Assembly: GCF_023073915.1 (NCBI RefSeq) | Contig: NZ_JADPKK010000022.1 | Location: forward strand, 1,922,001-1,986,000 | Source: Bradyrhizobium sp. 149 | GTDB taxonomy: Bacteria > Pseudomonadota > Alphaproteobacteria > Rhizobiales > Xanthobacteraceae | Length of the DNA: 64,000 nucleotides | Direction: 5' to 3' | Shown: positions 1 to 7,213 of the stretch, one piece after another | How the letters are laid out: every line of letters starts with the position of its first letter | Position numbering within the stretch: the first letter of the stretch is position 1 | The notes under the pieces: model-generated | Told to the model about the DNA's origin: nothing | Database searches by the model: none | The model's input: only the letters and a program-made list of their open reading frames with translations | Position numbers and translations under genes: made by a program

Positions 1-2
1 TG

Positions 3-566
3 CCCAACGTGCCCGAGACCTACGTGCATCGCATCGGCCGCACCGCGCGCGCCGGCGCCGAGGGCACCGCGATCTCGCTGGTCGCAGGCGGCGAGGAACT
101 CGCCTATCTCCGCGACATCGAGCGGCTGATCAAAGTGACGCTGCCGCGCGAAGACCACCGCACCGACGCTGGCCGCCGCGATGCGGGCCCTCCCCCGCAG
201 CAGCAACGACAGGGCCGGCCAAGCCGCCCGGGCCAGCGTCCGCAAGGCGCACGGCACGGTGACGGACGGCGTGCCGACGAAAGGCATGCGGACGGGCGCC
301 ACCACAGTGCCGCCAAGCAGGGCGACGGAAGGCCCGGCGAGGGACGGCATGGCGATGCCAGGCATGTTGACGGAAGGCCCGGCAGTGGCCCGAAGGCTTC
401 TCGTCGCAGCCGCTCCGGCGGCAAGGCGCATTCTTCGCCAACCGGCCGTCCGGAACAGCGTTCCGCGCATAGCGCCGGGGCGCCTGATGGGATACAAGGC
501 GTTGCCTTTTTGCGCCGCGAGAGTCGGCCGAACGGCCAACCGAACCGCAAACCCCATTCGCACTAG
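3..566 (+). CDS. DEAD-box RNA helicase, C-terminal part (truncated by window start)
   Basis: The frame is open from the window edge and begins with PNVPETYVHRIGRTARAGAE. This contains superfamily 2 helicase motif VI (HRIGRTxRAG), followed by the typical end of the second RecA-like domain (AISLVAGGEELAYLRDIERLI). The remaining ~130 residues are a low-complexity basic tail with repeated DGR, GDGR, GEGRHGDARHVDGR units and an SRRSRSGGK stretch, as in RhlE/DeaD-type helicases whose tails bind RNA. Such enzymes unwind RNA using ATP in ribosome assembly and mRNA turnover. The neighbours, IF-1 and a cold-shock protein, fit a translation or cold-response setting. RhlE-like is the best guess, but motifs I to V lie outside the window. 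Confidence 0.88.
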   Translation, partial: PNVPETYVHRIGRTARAGAEGTAISLVAGGEELAYLRDIERLIKVTLPREDHRTDAGRRDAGPPPQQQRQGRPSRPGQRPQGARHGDGRRADERHADGRHHSAAKQGDGRPGEGRHGDARHVDGRPGSGPKASRRSRSGGKAHSSPTGRPEQRSAHSAGAPDGIQGVAFLRRESRPNGQPNRKPHSH

Positions 567-589
567 CCGTCCACGACCTGGAGAAATTC

Positions 590-877
590 ATGGCTAAGGA
601 AGAGCTGATCCAGTTCGAAGGACTGGTCACCGAAATCCTCCCCGACGCGCGCTACCGCGTGCAGCTCGACGCCGGACACGAGATCGTCGCCTACACCGCC
701 GGCAAGATGAAGAAGAACCGCATCAAGACTCTGGCGGGCGACCGCGTGACGGTGGAGATGTCGCCCTATGACCTCGAAAAGGGCCGGCTGATTTTCCGCC
801 ACAAGGACGAACGTCCGAGCGGGATGGGCGGGCCTCCGCGTCCCGGACAGCGCGGCGGCCAGTTCCGGCGCCGCTAA
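590..877 (+). CDS. infA: Translation initiation factor IF-1 with basic C-terminal extension
   Basis: IF-1 binds the 30S A site during initiation. Residues 1-72 form the single S1/OB-fold domain: MAKEELIQFEGLVTEILPDA at the start, then the characteristic GHEIVAYTAGKMKKNRIKTLAGDRVTVEMSPYD, ending with KGRLIFRHKDE. The usual IF-1 is 71-72 residues. This one has 95, with a Gly/Pro/Arg-rich tail (PPRPGQRGGQFRRR) typical of the second IF-1 paralogue in Bradyrhizobium-like genomes. The gene starts 24 bp after the helicase stop, so co-transcription is likely. ATG at 590 is preceded by GGAGAAATTC, a good ribosome site. Confidence 0.95.
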   Translation: MAKEELIQFEGLVTEILPDARYRVQLDAGHEIVAYTAGKMKKNRIKTLAGDRVTVEMSPYDLEKGRLIFRHKDERPSGMGGPPRPGQRGGQFRRR

Positions 878-922
878 TAGGGCTCAGCGCGCGAGCGCGG
901 ACCCAGAATTCTGACCTTATGC

Positions 923-950
923 TGATCCGCCGTGATGTCACGGCGGATCA
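923..950. repeat. Perfect 28-bp palindrome in the infA-cspA intergenic region
   Basis: TGATCCGCCGTGA and its exact reverse complement are separated by only TG. On the plus strand an A-run follows, not a T-run, so it is not a standard terminator for infA. It could form a long hairpin in the untranslated leader of cspA or be a protein-binding site. Confidence 0.6.
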
Positions 951-1142
951 AAAAATCGTGCATGTCAGGATTGTTATGGGGCCTTGTTTCCAGTAAAATC
1001 AGATCATCGATTTTCGGCCGGACGACATTAGCATCCACCGGTACAGCCGGTTCAGACACGCTGACGACCCTTCCAAAATTCGATCTAACCTGCCTGCGCG
1101 AGCGGGCTCTTACATTGTGTTATCTGAGAAGGGACTACCCCC

Positions 1143-1355
1143 ATGAGCATGGGAACCGTGAAGTGGTTTAACGCGACCAAAGGCTTCGGCTTCATCCAGC
1201 CCGACGACGGCGGCCAGGACGTATTCGTCCACATCAGCGCCGTCGAGCGCGCTGGTCTCGGCACGCTGAACGAAGGCCAGAAGATCTCCTACGAGATCGT
1301 GGCCGACCGCCGTTCCGGCAAGTCGGCAGCGGACAACCTCCGCTCCGCCGGCTGA
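1143..1355 (+). CDS. cspA: Cold-shock domain protein (CspA family)
   Basis: This is a 70-residue single cold-shock domain that binds single-stranded RNA and DNA and acts as an RNA chaperone. RNP1 is seen as KGFGFI (residues 14-19) and RNP2 as DVFVHISAV (residues 27-35), within the usual opening MGTVKWFNATKGFG. ATG at 1143 has no closer alternative except Met at codon 3. The ~265-bp region before it has no convincing gene and probably holds a long untranslated leader, as in many cold-shock genes; that part is inference. A strong terminator follows 45 bp after the stop. There are several Csp paralogues per genome in this group, so the exact paralogue is uncertain. Confidence 0.95.
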   Translation: MSMGTVKWFNATKGFGFIQPDDGGQDVFVHISAVERAGLGTLNEGQKISYEIVADRRSGKSAADNLRSAG

Positions 1356-1400
1356 GCCTACCGCTTACGGCCCGATCGGCTCAAGCGAACAAGTCAAAAG

Positions 1401-1430
1401 AAAAGGCCGGGCGCGACGCCCGGCCTTTTT
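1401..1430 (+). terminator. Rho-independent terminator after cspA
   Basis: A GC-rich stem (AAAGGCCGGGCG / CGCCCGGCCTTT) with a 3-nt CGA loop is followed by a run of T. It sits 45 bp downstream of the cspA stop. Confidence 0.9.
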
Positions 1431-1684
1431 CATTCCAGAGCATTATCGGTTCTGATTGAATCAGAGGAGACATCGCTCAGCGTTATGCTCGACTTCAGGA
1501 CGAATTTGACGGAAGGCGTGTACAGGTAACTCGCCTGGCTGAAGATGAGATAGGTCTTGGGGTCAAGAGCGCTGACGGAATCATCGAGGTGACCCGCGCG
1601 CCTGTCGGCAACGAAGCCGCGCACCGAGCAACGGGCCTTCTTCCAGATATTTGCAATCGCTCGCATCGTTCCGCTTAGATCCAT
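1430..1684 (-). CDS. Doubtful small ORF, 84 aa
   Basis: An ATG-initiated reading frame encodes 84 residues with no recognisable domain and no clear ribosome site. Its last ten codons lie in a short palindromic sequence (TCTGATTGAATCAGA, 1451-1465) of a type that recurs between genes in Bradyrhizobium, so the C-terminus looks accidental. It lies just downstream of the decayed TadE gene on the same strand. It may be non-coding; it is recorded only so that the interval is not blank. Confidence 0.2.
   Translation of the reverse strand: MDLSGTMRAIANIWKKARCSVRGFVADRRAGHLDDSVSALDPKTYLIFSQASYLYTPSVKFVLKSSITLSDVSSDSIRTDNALE
1451..1465. repeat. Short palindrome TCTGATT-G-AATCAGA
   Basis: Seven-base perfect arms around one central base. 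From memory of Bradyrhizobium intergenic sequence, this motif is a member of a dispersed family; only one copy is visible in this window. Confidence 0.4.
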
Positions 1685-1687
1685 TTA

Positions 1688-1898
1688 TCAGGGAAAGGGT
1701 TCATTCTTGAAGCCGCGGTCGCCACAGCAGCCGCTTGTTGCTACACCCCATGTTGTAGCCGAGCCCAGTGACGATGAGCGGCCACCGATAGAACAGCCGC
1801 ACCACGACGACCTGGCCGGACGTCCCGGCACTGTACTGCACGCCGGTCGGGTTGCAGCTGCAGGAATCGCCATAGCGACCCCGGCCGTTAGGGCTGCG
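1688..1898 (-). pseudogene. Decayed TadE-like pilus protein (C-terminal remnant, two frameshifts)
   Basis: No single frame is complete, but three frames read in order give a TadE-type C-terminus. In the first frame (1898 down to about 1725) one reads GVQYSAGTSGQVVVVRLFYR, then WPLIVTGLGYNM and NKRLL. The next frame gives VATAA, and the third gives FKNEPFP followed by the stop at 1688. Pseudopilin-like TadE proteins end in this way, with a VVVRVxYxWP core and a C-terminal FxNEPF. The first frame is closed upstream by TAA at 1899-1901, and no transmembrane N-terminus is recognisable. The remnant lies directly after the stand-alone secretin N-domain gene on the same strand, which suggests a former pilus operon. 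Single-base sequencing errors could explain the two shifts but not the missing N-terminus. Confidence 0.55.
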
Positions 1899-2021
1899 TT
1901 AACCGCGAGCGACGCAGGGCATGGAGACGGCGACACGGAAAGAGAAACTCGCACGCGCGCGCGTCGGGCGGGGACTATCCTTGCCCGGCAACCCGCCAAT
2001 CAATCTCGCTGGCTGGTCTTA

Positions 2022-2516
2022 TTAGTTGGTCTTGGCGCCCGCACCGGCACTGCCGCTGGCCGTGCCGCTCAACGAGCCGGCCTGGCTCATCGCGCTGTTG
2101 AAGTAGGTGTCGCTGTCGCCGAGCGTCACGCGGCGCTGGCAAAGCGGCGCGCAGCTGTAGGACTCGCGCTCGATCCCGCGATAGACGGTGACGAGCCGAT
2201 CGCTCGGACCTTCGACCTGGATCTGGCGGTCGACCAGGATCTCGCCGGCCCGGTCGAGCGCAATGAAATTGGTGGCGCCATAGCCCTTTCCGGTCACGAC
2301 GATCATGCCGCCGGGCTGGAGCGTGACGTCGGCGATCAGGGGATTGCCGACCACGATGGTCGCCACCTTGCCGGGCAGCCGCACCAGCTTGGCCTGGTCG
2401 ACATTGACGGCGATGGTATCGGCGGACTCGGCAACGCCGGCAGCGGGCGATGCCAGCGCCGCAGCCACAACCAGAAGACAGACGCGCGCATGACGGCGCA
2501 GCAATTGTTTACGCAT
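2022..2516 (-). CDS. Pilus assembly protein, stand-alone secretin N-terminal domain
   Basis: The 164-residue product has an N-terminal signal peptide (residues 1 to about 30, MRKQLLRRHARVCLLVVAAA). A single domain of the type found at the start of type II/III/Tad secretins follows: TIAVNVDQAKLVRLPGKVAT, VGNPLIADV, VTGKGYGATNFIALDRAGEI. The same fold is recognisable in CpaC of this window (FLSLGVGKSIVIDLP, ADPKIANAVV, GQTNIVFFD). The tail (~residues 115-164) has a CAPLCQ pair of cysteines and a Ser/Gly/Ala-rich end. It is predicted periplasmic and probably an accessory of the Tad secretin. The ATG at 2516 follows GGGGGTAAGAGT, an acceptable ribosome site. Confidence 0.8.
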   Translation of the reverse strand: MRKQLLRRHARVCLLVVAAALASPAAGVAESADTIAVNVDQAKLVRLPGKVATIVVGNPLIADVTLQPGGMIVVTGKGYGATNFIALDRAGEILVDRQIQVEGPSDRLVTVYRGIERESYSCAPLCQRRVTLGDSDTYFNSAMSQAGSLSGTASGSAGAGAKTN

Positions 2517-2669
2517 ACTCTTACCCCCGGGAGGTCACAAACCGGCAGAAGCGATCAGATAACAGCCGAGCCGGTGCCCGACCCGGCTAACCTGCCCTTA
2601 ATTCGTGAACGTTCCGCAAATTCACCGACTATTGTTTGAACGGACTGACGTTTTTGCGGCCCAAGGACG

Positions 2670-3497
2670 CTAGCGGCGGAACGGAAAGGCAAGCTGCCCT
2701 CCGATCTCCCTCGGCATCGTGGCTTCGTCCTTGCCGTAGTCCTGCGGCAGTCTCCCCTCCGGCATGCGGAAGGTGCCGAACAGCACATCCCAGATCGGGA
2801 ACGTGCCGGCAAAATTGGTCTCGCCGCCCTCGTCGAGCGAGGTGTGATGCCAGCGATGGAACACCGGCGTCGCCAGCAAATATTTGAACGGCCCGAAGGT
2901 CCAGTTCAGATTGGCGTGGACGAAGGCCGAATGGAAGGTCGTGAACGGGGCGAGCCAGACCATGGCGTTCGGCGAAATACCGGCCATCAGCAGCACGACG
3001 TCGACCGCGATCGTGCCGAGTACGAGATTGACGGGATGGAAGCGGGCCGCCGAAATCCAGCTTATCTCCTCCGAGGAGTGATGGATCGCGTGGTACTTCC
3101 AGAACCCGCCGCCGTGGAACAGCCGGTGCAGCCAGTACATCATGAAATCGGACAGGACCAGGAACAGCACGGCTTGGACCCAGAGCGGCAATAGCGACAG
3201 CGGACCATGGCCATTGTCGTAGAAGGCGATGAGTTCGTCGGCATCATGGATGTTGAAGACGAAGCTCGCGCCGACGATCAGAAGTCCGATCCGCGTGACG
3301 CGTGCGAACACCGGAACGACAAACCAGTAGCAGATGTCCGTGATGATCTCCCGCTTGCGCCACCAGGGCACGCCAGGATTGCAGGCCCAGACATGCTCGA
3401 GCCCGGTGAAGACCACCGCGAGCGCGAAGGTCGTGGGGATCACCTTCGCGATGGTCTCGCCGAACATCAAGGCGACTTCCATGGGCAGGCTCGACAT
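2670..3497 (-). CDS. Sterol desaturase / fatty acid hydroxylase family membrane protein
   Basis: This is a di-iron membrane oxygenase of 275 residues. The three histidine clusters of the family are visible: HRLFH, HAIHHSSEE and HRWHH, with a further HPVN and HSAFVHAN region between them. Several hydrophobic segments (FALAVVFTGLEHVW, IGLLIVGASFVF, WVQAVLFLVLSDFMMYW) place it in the inner membrane. Family members hydroxylate or desaturate sterols, fatty acids, carotenoids or hopanoid-like lipids; the substrate here cannot be told from sequence. It reads away from the pilus genes and is probably unrelated to them. ATG at 3497 is preceded by AGAGAGGCGACG. Confidence 0.88.
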   Translation of the reverse strand: MSSLPMEVALMFGETIAKVIPTTFALAVVFTGLEHVWACNPGVPWWRKREIITDICYWFVVPVFARVTRIGLLIVGASFVFNIHDADELIAFYDNGHGPLSLLPLWVQAVLFLVLSDFMMYWLHRLFHGGGFWKYHAIHHSSEEISWISAARFHPVNLVLGTIAVDVVLLMAGISPNAMVWLAPFTTFHSAFVHANLNWTFGPFKYLLATPVFHRWHHTSLDEGGETNFAGTFPIWDVLFGTFRMPEGRLPQDYGKDEATMPREIGGQLAFPFRR

Positions 3498-3757
3498 CGT
3501 CGCCTCTCTTGCGAATTGCTGGTCCCGCCTACGCGTACTCCCCTAAATTTAAGGGACGGTGAAGCCGGTGCTGCGCTTGCAGCACATCCGGAACCGGGAC
3601 GAATTACAGCTGGTGCCTTAAGGCGGAATTCACTCTGGCCCGCGGCAAGCGGGTTTGCCCGATCGAATTAACTCTACCGAAAGAGCTCGGATCTCATGGT
3701 CATCGCGTCAAGCACAACGCCGAACGAGGCGATCCCACCCCAGATGGAGTTTTGTTC

Positions 3758-3922
3758 ATGAAGAACCTGATTGCGCGTTTCGCGAACGATGAATCCGGCG
3801 CCACCGCCATCGAATACGGTCTGATCGCCGCGGGCATCGCGCTGGCCATCATCACTGTCGTCAATAACTTGGGCGTCACGTTGAACGGCAAGTTCACCTC
3901 GATCTCCACCGGCCTCAAGTAA
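3758..3922 (+). CDS. flp: Flp/Fap-type major pilin
   Basis: A 54-residue type IVb pilin: MKNLIARFANDESGATAIEY followed by GLIAAGIALAIITVVNNLG. The Flp processing site is GATAIEYGLI, with cleavage expected after Gly14 and Glu/Tyr at mature positions +4/+5 or close to it. The rest is one hydrophobic helix and a short polar tail. The prepilin is matured by CpaA, encoded 340 bp downstream, and polymerised by the CpaF/TadBC machine. ATG at 3758 follows GGAG at 3746-3749. A terminator directly after the stop suggests that pilin can be made in excess over the machinery. Confidence 0.93.
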   Translation: MKNLIARFANDESGATAIEYGLIAAGIALAIITVVNNLGVTLNGKFTSISTGLK

Positions 3923-3945
3923 GCGACGGACGAACGACGGCAAAA

Positions 3946-3975
3946 GCCCCGGACCTCCGGGGTCTTTGTTTTTCT
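3946..3975 (+). terminator. Terminator-like hairpin after flp
   Basis: CCCCGGA and TCCGGGG arms around CC are followed by TCTTTGTTTTTC. It lies 25 bp after the flp stop. Confidence 0.75.
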
Positions 3976-3990
3976 AGACGGCGAGTTCCA

Positions 3991-4137
3991 GTGGCGTTGA
4001 GCAAGTACAGAACCGATGCCGCGATCGCGGCGAACGAGGCGGAGGCGGCGCAGACCGGCTCGCCGGCCTACTGGGTCTGCCTTGCGCTGCTGCTTGCGAC
4101 GGCCGCGCTCGCCGCGCGCATTGCCAGTCTCTGGTAA
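3991..4137 (+). CDS. Small membrane protein between flp and cpaA, unknown function
   Basis: A GTG-initiated frame of 48 codons reads VALSKYRTDAAIAANEAEAA, then a single hydrophobic segment (YWVCLALLLATAALAARIAS), ending LW. The 20-residue polar, acidic N-terminus followed by one transmembrane helix would give a small bitopic inner-membrane protein. No family is recognised. Its place between pilin and prepilin peptidase suggests a pilus accessory, but that is inference. The ribosome site is weak (GGCGAG), and TTG at 3997 is an alternative start. It could be non-coding. Confidence 0.4.
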   Translation: MALSKYRTDAAIAANEAEAAQTGSPAYWVCLALLLATAALAARIASLW

Positions 4138-4258
4138 GCACGCTTTCGGCAGTTCAGCCCTTGGCGACCGCTGCCGCCGTTTTCGGTTTGTTTAGCACTG
4201 CCGGCTAGCATCCGGCGACGCCAGCTCCGCGGCAAACCCAGGCCTCAAGACGCAGCCC

Positions 4259-4783
4259 ATGATCCTCGACCTTGCGCGCCTTCTGCTCTTCCCTGCCCTG
4301 ATGGCATTTGCCGCCGCGAGCGATCTGTTCACGATGACGATCTCGAACCGCGTATCGCTGGCGCTGGTCGCCGCCTTTTTCGCGCTCGCTCTCGCCGGTG
4401 GCATGGCACCTTACGAGATGCTGAGCCATGTCGGCGCCGGCGCGCTTCTCCTGGTCGTGGCCTTTACCTGTTTTGCGATGGGTTGGGTCGGCGGCGGCGA
4501 TGCCAAGGTCGCGGCCTCCGTCGCGCTCTGGTTCGGCTTCGCGCAGCTGATGAACTTCCTGCTCTACGCCTCGCTGTTCGGCGGGGCGCTGACGCTGCTC
4601 CTGCTCCAGTTCCGGCAATGGCCGCTGCCTTACGGGCTCGCGGGCCAGGCTTGGCTCGCGCGGCTGCACGCCAAGGAGAGCGGCATTCCCTACGGCATCG
4701 CGCTCGCACTGAGCGCGCTGATGGTCTACCCGGAGACCGAATGGGTGAAGGCGATCGACCTCACTCACCTCGCGTTGCGCTGA
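4259..4783 (+). CDS. cpaA: Prepilin peptidase CpaA (TadV)
   Basis: An A24-type aspartic prepilin peptidase that cleaves the Flp leader in the inner membrane. The two catalytic aspartates are visible: one after the first helix (FAAASDLFTMTISN, D22) and one in the GxGD-like motif (GWVGGGDAKV). Five to six hydrophobic segments span the 174 residues, the usual size for the short TadV/CpaA form lacking the N-methylation domain. The gene precedes cpaB on the same strand, with a ~125-bp gap. Confidence 0.93.
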   Translation: MILDLARLLLFPALMAFAAASDLFTMTISNRVSLALVAAFFALALAGGMAPYEMLSHVGAGALLLVVAFTCFAMGWVGGGDAKVAASVALWFGFAQLMNFLLYASLFGGALTLLLLQFRQWPLPYGLAGQAWLARLHAKESGIPYGIALALSALMVYPETEWVKAIDLTHLALR

Positions 4784-4911
4784 GCGCACCGGGTAAACCC
4801 GGCGTTAAGGCGATTTAGATACGCCTCATTAACCATGCTTTGACGAATAGCTGGTCAACTGCCGATTACGGCGGCGTCAGCGTCGCGGCGTCTAGTTGGA
4901 AAGTGAAGCGT

Positions 4912-5709
4912 ATGAATAGGGCACGCATTGTCGTCCTGACGGTCGCCATCTGCGCCGGCGGTGTCGCCGCGTATCTGGCGAGCGGCTCGGACAATTCTGC
5001 GCCCCCTCCGGCTCCGGTCGCGCAGCTTCCGACGGTCGACGTCCTGGTGGCCAAGAACGACATCGGCCTCGGCCAGACCGTCAAGCCGGAAGACGTTCAA
5101 TGGCAGACCTGGCCGACCGCGACCGCCAGCGCCACCTTCATCCGCCGCAACGAGCGTCCCGAGGGGGTAACCCAGGTCACCGGCTCGATCGCACGCGCCC
5201 CGTTCATCCAGGGTGAGCCGATCCGCGACCAGAAGTTGGTCAAAGCCGAAGGCTCCGGCTTCATGGCGGCAATCCTGCCCACCGGCATGCGGGCGATCTC
5301 GACCGAGATCTCGCCGGAGACCGGCGCAGGCGGCTTCATCCTGCCCAACGACCGCGTCGACGTGCTTCTGACGCGCCGTCTCAAGAACCCGGACCAGAGC
5401 AGCGGCGCCCCTGATGTGGTCACGTCCGAGATCATCCTGGCCAATGTCCGCGTCCTGGCCATCGACCAGGCGCCGAAGGAGAAGGACGGGCAGAACGCAG
5501 TGGTCGGCAAGACCGTCACCCTCGAGCTCAATCCCGCTCAGACCCAGGTGCTTTCCTCGTCCCGCCAAGCCGGAACGCTGTCGCTGGCGCTGCGCAGCAT
5601 CGTTGACGTCAAGCTGAGCGAGATCGCGCCCGATGACTCCGCGCAGAAGCGCGATGGCGTTTCGATCATTCGCTACGGTATCCCAAGCTCGACGGCGAAG
5701 GCACGATGA
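4912..5709 (+). CDS. cpaB: Flp pilus assembly protein CpaB (RcpC)
   Basis: A periplasmic or outer-membrane-associated pilus assembly factor. After an N-terminal signal-anchor (MNRARIVVLTVAICAGGVAA), the SAF/AFP-like domain reads VDVLVAKNDIGLGQTVKPED, IARAPFIQGEPI and ISTEISPETGAGGFILPNDR, which is diagnostic of CpaB/RcpC. The frame is open further upstream from a TTG at 4840. ATG at 4912 is preferred because it begins the signal peptide and follows GGAAAGTGAAG. It overlaps cpaC by four bases (ATGA). Confidence 0.93.
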   Translation: MNRARIVVLTVAICAGGVAAYLASGSDNSAPPPAPVAQLPTVDVLVAKNDIGLGQTVKPEDVQWQTWPTATASATFIRRNERPEGVTQVTGSIARAPFIQGEPIRDQKLVKAEGSGFMAAILPTGMRAISTEISPETGAGGFILPNDRVDVLLTRRLKNPDQSSGAPDVVTSEIILANVRVLAIDQAPKEKDGQNAVVGKTVTLELNPAQTQVLSSSRQAGTLSLALRSIVDVKLSEIAPDDSAQKRDGVSIIRYGIPSSTAKAR

Positions 5710-7196
5710 GGACTGTCGATATGAAATGCAGGGCGGATTTGGCGACGATGCGGGCCTCTGTGGTCCGCGCCCTGTCGTTTTCGGCTGCTGTCGCGCTCGC
5801 GCTCAACCCGGTGCTGACCCCCGTGGTCGCCGCCGACTATCGCCCTGTGGCGCAGGCTGCGGCCGATGGTCAAATGAACGCGCGATTCCTCTCGCTCGGC
5901 GTCGGCAAATCGATCGTCATCGACCTTCCGCGCGACATCAAGGACGTGCTGGTTGCTGATCCAAAGATCGCCAATGCGGTCGTCCGCTCGGCGCAACGCG
6001 CCTATATCATCGGCGCCTCGATCGGCCAGACCAACATCGTGTTCTTCGATTCCGCCGGCCAGCAAATTGCGGCCTATGACATCGCGGTCAAGCGCGACCT
6101 CAACGGCGTGCGGGCCGCCCTGAAGCAGGTCCTGCCGAATTCAGACATCCAGATCGACGGGCTAGGGGACGGCATCATCCTGACCGGTTCGGCCGCGAAT
6201 CCGGTCGAAGCCCAGCAGGCCAACGACCTCGCCGCGCGCCTCGCCGGCGGCCCCGAGAAGGTCGTGAACTCGATCGTGGTCCGCGGCCGCGACCAGGTCA
6301 TGCTCAAGGTGACGGTCGCCGAAGTGCAGCGGAGCATCATCAAGCAGCTCGGAATCGACCTCACCGCCAATCTCAACTACGGCACCTCCGTCGTCAGCTT
6401 CACCAACTCCAATCCGTTCACGGCTCTCGGCCACAACCTCGTCGACGGCAACAACCTGACCACGAAATTCGGCGCAACCCCGTCGGTGCAGGCCACCCTG
6501 CGTGCGATGGAATCCGCCGGCGTGATCCGGACGCTCGCCGAACCGAACCTGACCGCGATCTCCGGTGAATCGGCAACGTTCATCGCCGGAGGTGAATTCC
6601 CGGTGCCTGCGGGCTATGCGTGCGATCCCACCACGCATGTCTGTACCACCCAGATCAGCTTCAAGAAATTCGGCATCTCGCTCAACTTCACCCCCGTCGT
6701 TCTCACCGAGGGCAAGATCAGCCTGCGGGTGATGACCGAGGTCTCTGAGCTCTCCAACGAAAACGCGATCACGCTGTCCCAGGCCGTGACCTCGACCTCG
6801 GTCAACTCGCTCACGGTGCCTTCGATCAAGACCCGCCGCGCAGAAACCTCGCTGGAGATTCCCTCCGGCGGCGCGATGGCGATGGCCGGCCTGATCCAGC
6901 AGCAGACCAAGCAGGCGGTCAGCGGACTGCCAGGTCTGATGCAGCTCCCGATACTTGGCACGCTGTTCCGCAGCCGCGACTTCGTCAACAACGCGACCGA
7001 GCTGGTCGTGATCGTGACGCCCTATATCGTTCGCGCAGTTGCGCAAAAGGATCTGTCGCGACCGGATGATGGCTTCTCCGCGCCTGCAGATCCGCAGGCC
7101 GAGCTGCTCGGCAACATCAACCGCATCTACGGCGTGCCCGGCCGGACCGAACCGGCCAAGAACTATCGCGGCACCTACGGCTTCATCACCGACTGA
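5706..7196 (+). CDS. cpaC: Tad outer-membrane secretin CpaC (RcpA)
   Basis: A 496-residue protein forming the outer-membrane channel for Flp pili. A signal peptide (residues ~15-43) is followed by the pilus N-domain (GVGKSIVIDLPRDIKDVLVA) and a BON-like part (VDGLGDGIILTGSAANPVEA). The secretin core is VMLKVTVAEVQRSIIKQLGI, AEPNLTAISGESATFIAGGE and FTPVVLTEGKISLRV, with the end of the barrel at TELVVIVTPYIVRAV. An internal Cys pair (YACDPTTHVCTTQ) lies in the barrel region, just after the GGEFPVP motif. ATG at 5706 overlaps the cpaB stop; Met6 at 5721 is an alternative start. Confidence 0.95.
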   Translation: MRTVDMKCRADLATMRASVVRALSFSAAVALALNPVLTPVVAADYRPVAQAAADGQMNARFLSLGVGKSIVIDLPRDIKDVLVADPKIANAVVRSAQRAYIIGASIGQTNIVFFDSAGQQIAAYDIAVKRDLNGVRAALKQVLPNSDIQIDGLGDGIILTGSAANPVEAQQANDLAARLAGGPEKVVNSIVVRGRDQVMLKVTVAEVQRSIIKQLGIDLTANLNYGTSVVSFTNSNPFTALGHNLVDGNNLTTKFGATPSVQATLRAMESAGVIRTLAEPNLTAISGESATFIAGGEFPVPAGYACDPTTHVCTTQISFKKFGISLNFTPVVLTEGKISLRVMTEVSELSNENAITLSQAVTSTSVNSLTVPSIKTRRAETSLEIPSGGAMAMAGLIQQQTKQAVSGLPGLMQLPILGTLFRSRDFVNNATELVVIVTPYIVRAVAQKDLSRPDDGFSAPADPQAELLGNINRIYGVPGRTEPAKNYRGTYGFITD

Positions 7197-7213
7197 GGCG
7201 GAACGGGGACTTC

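Noticed and set aside
932..1171. 79-residue ORF running into cspA in another frame
   Set aside because: Begins inside the palindrome, overlaps the cspA start and has no family; the region is better read as a leader.
1707..2639. 310-residue plus-strand frame opposite the secretin N-domain gene
   Set aside because: Compositionally biased, no ribosome site or family; the minus strand carries the recognisable protein.
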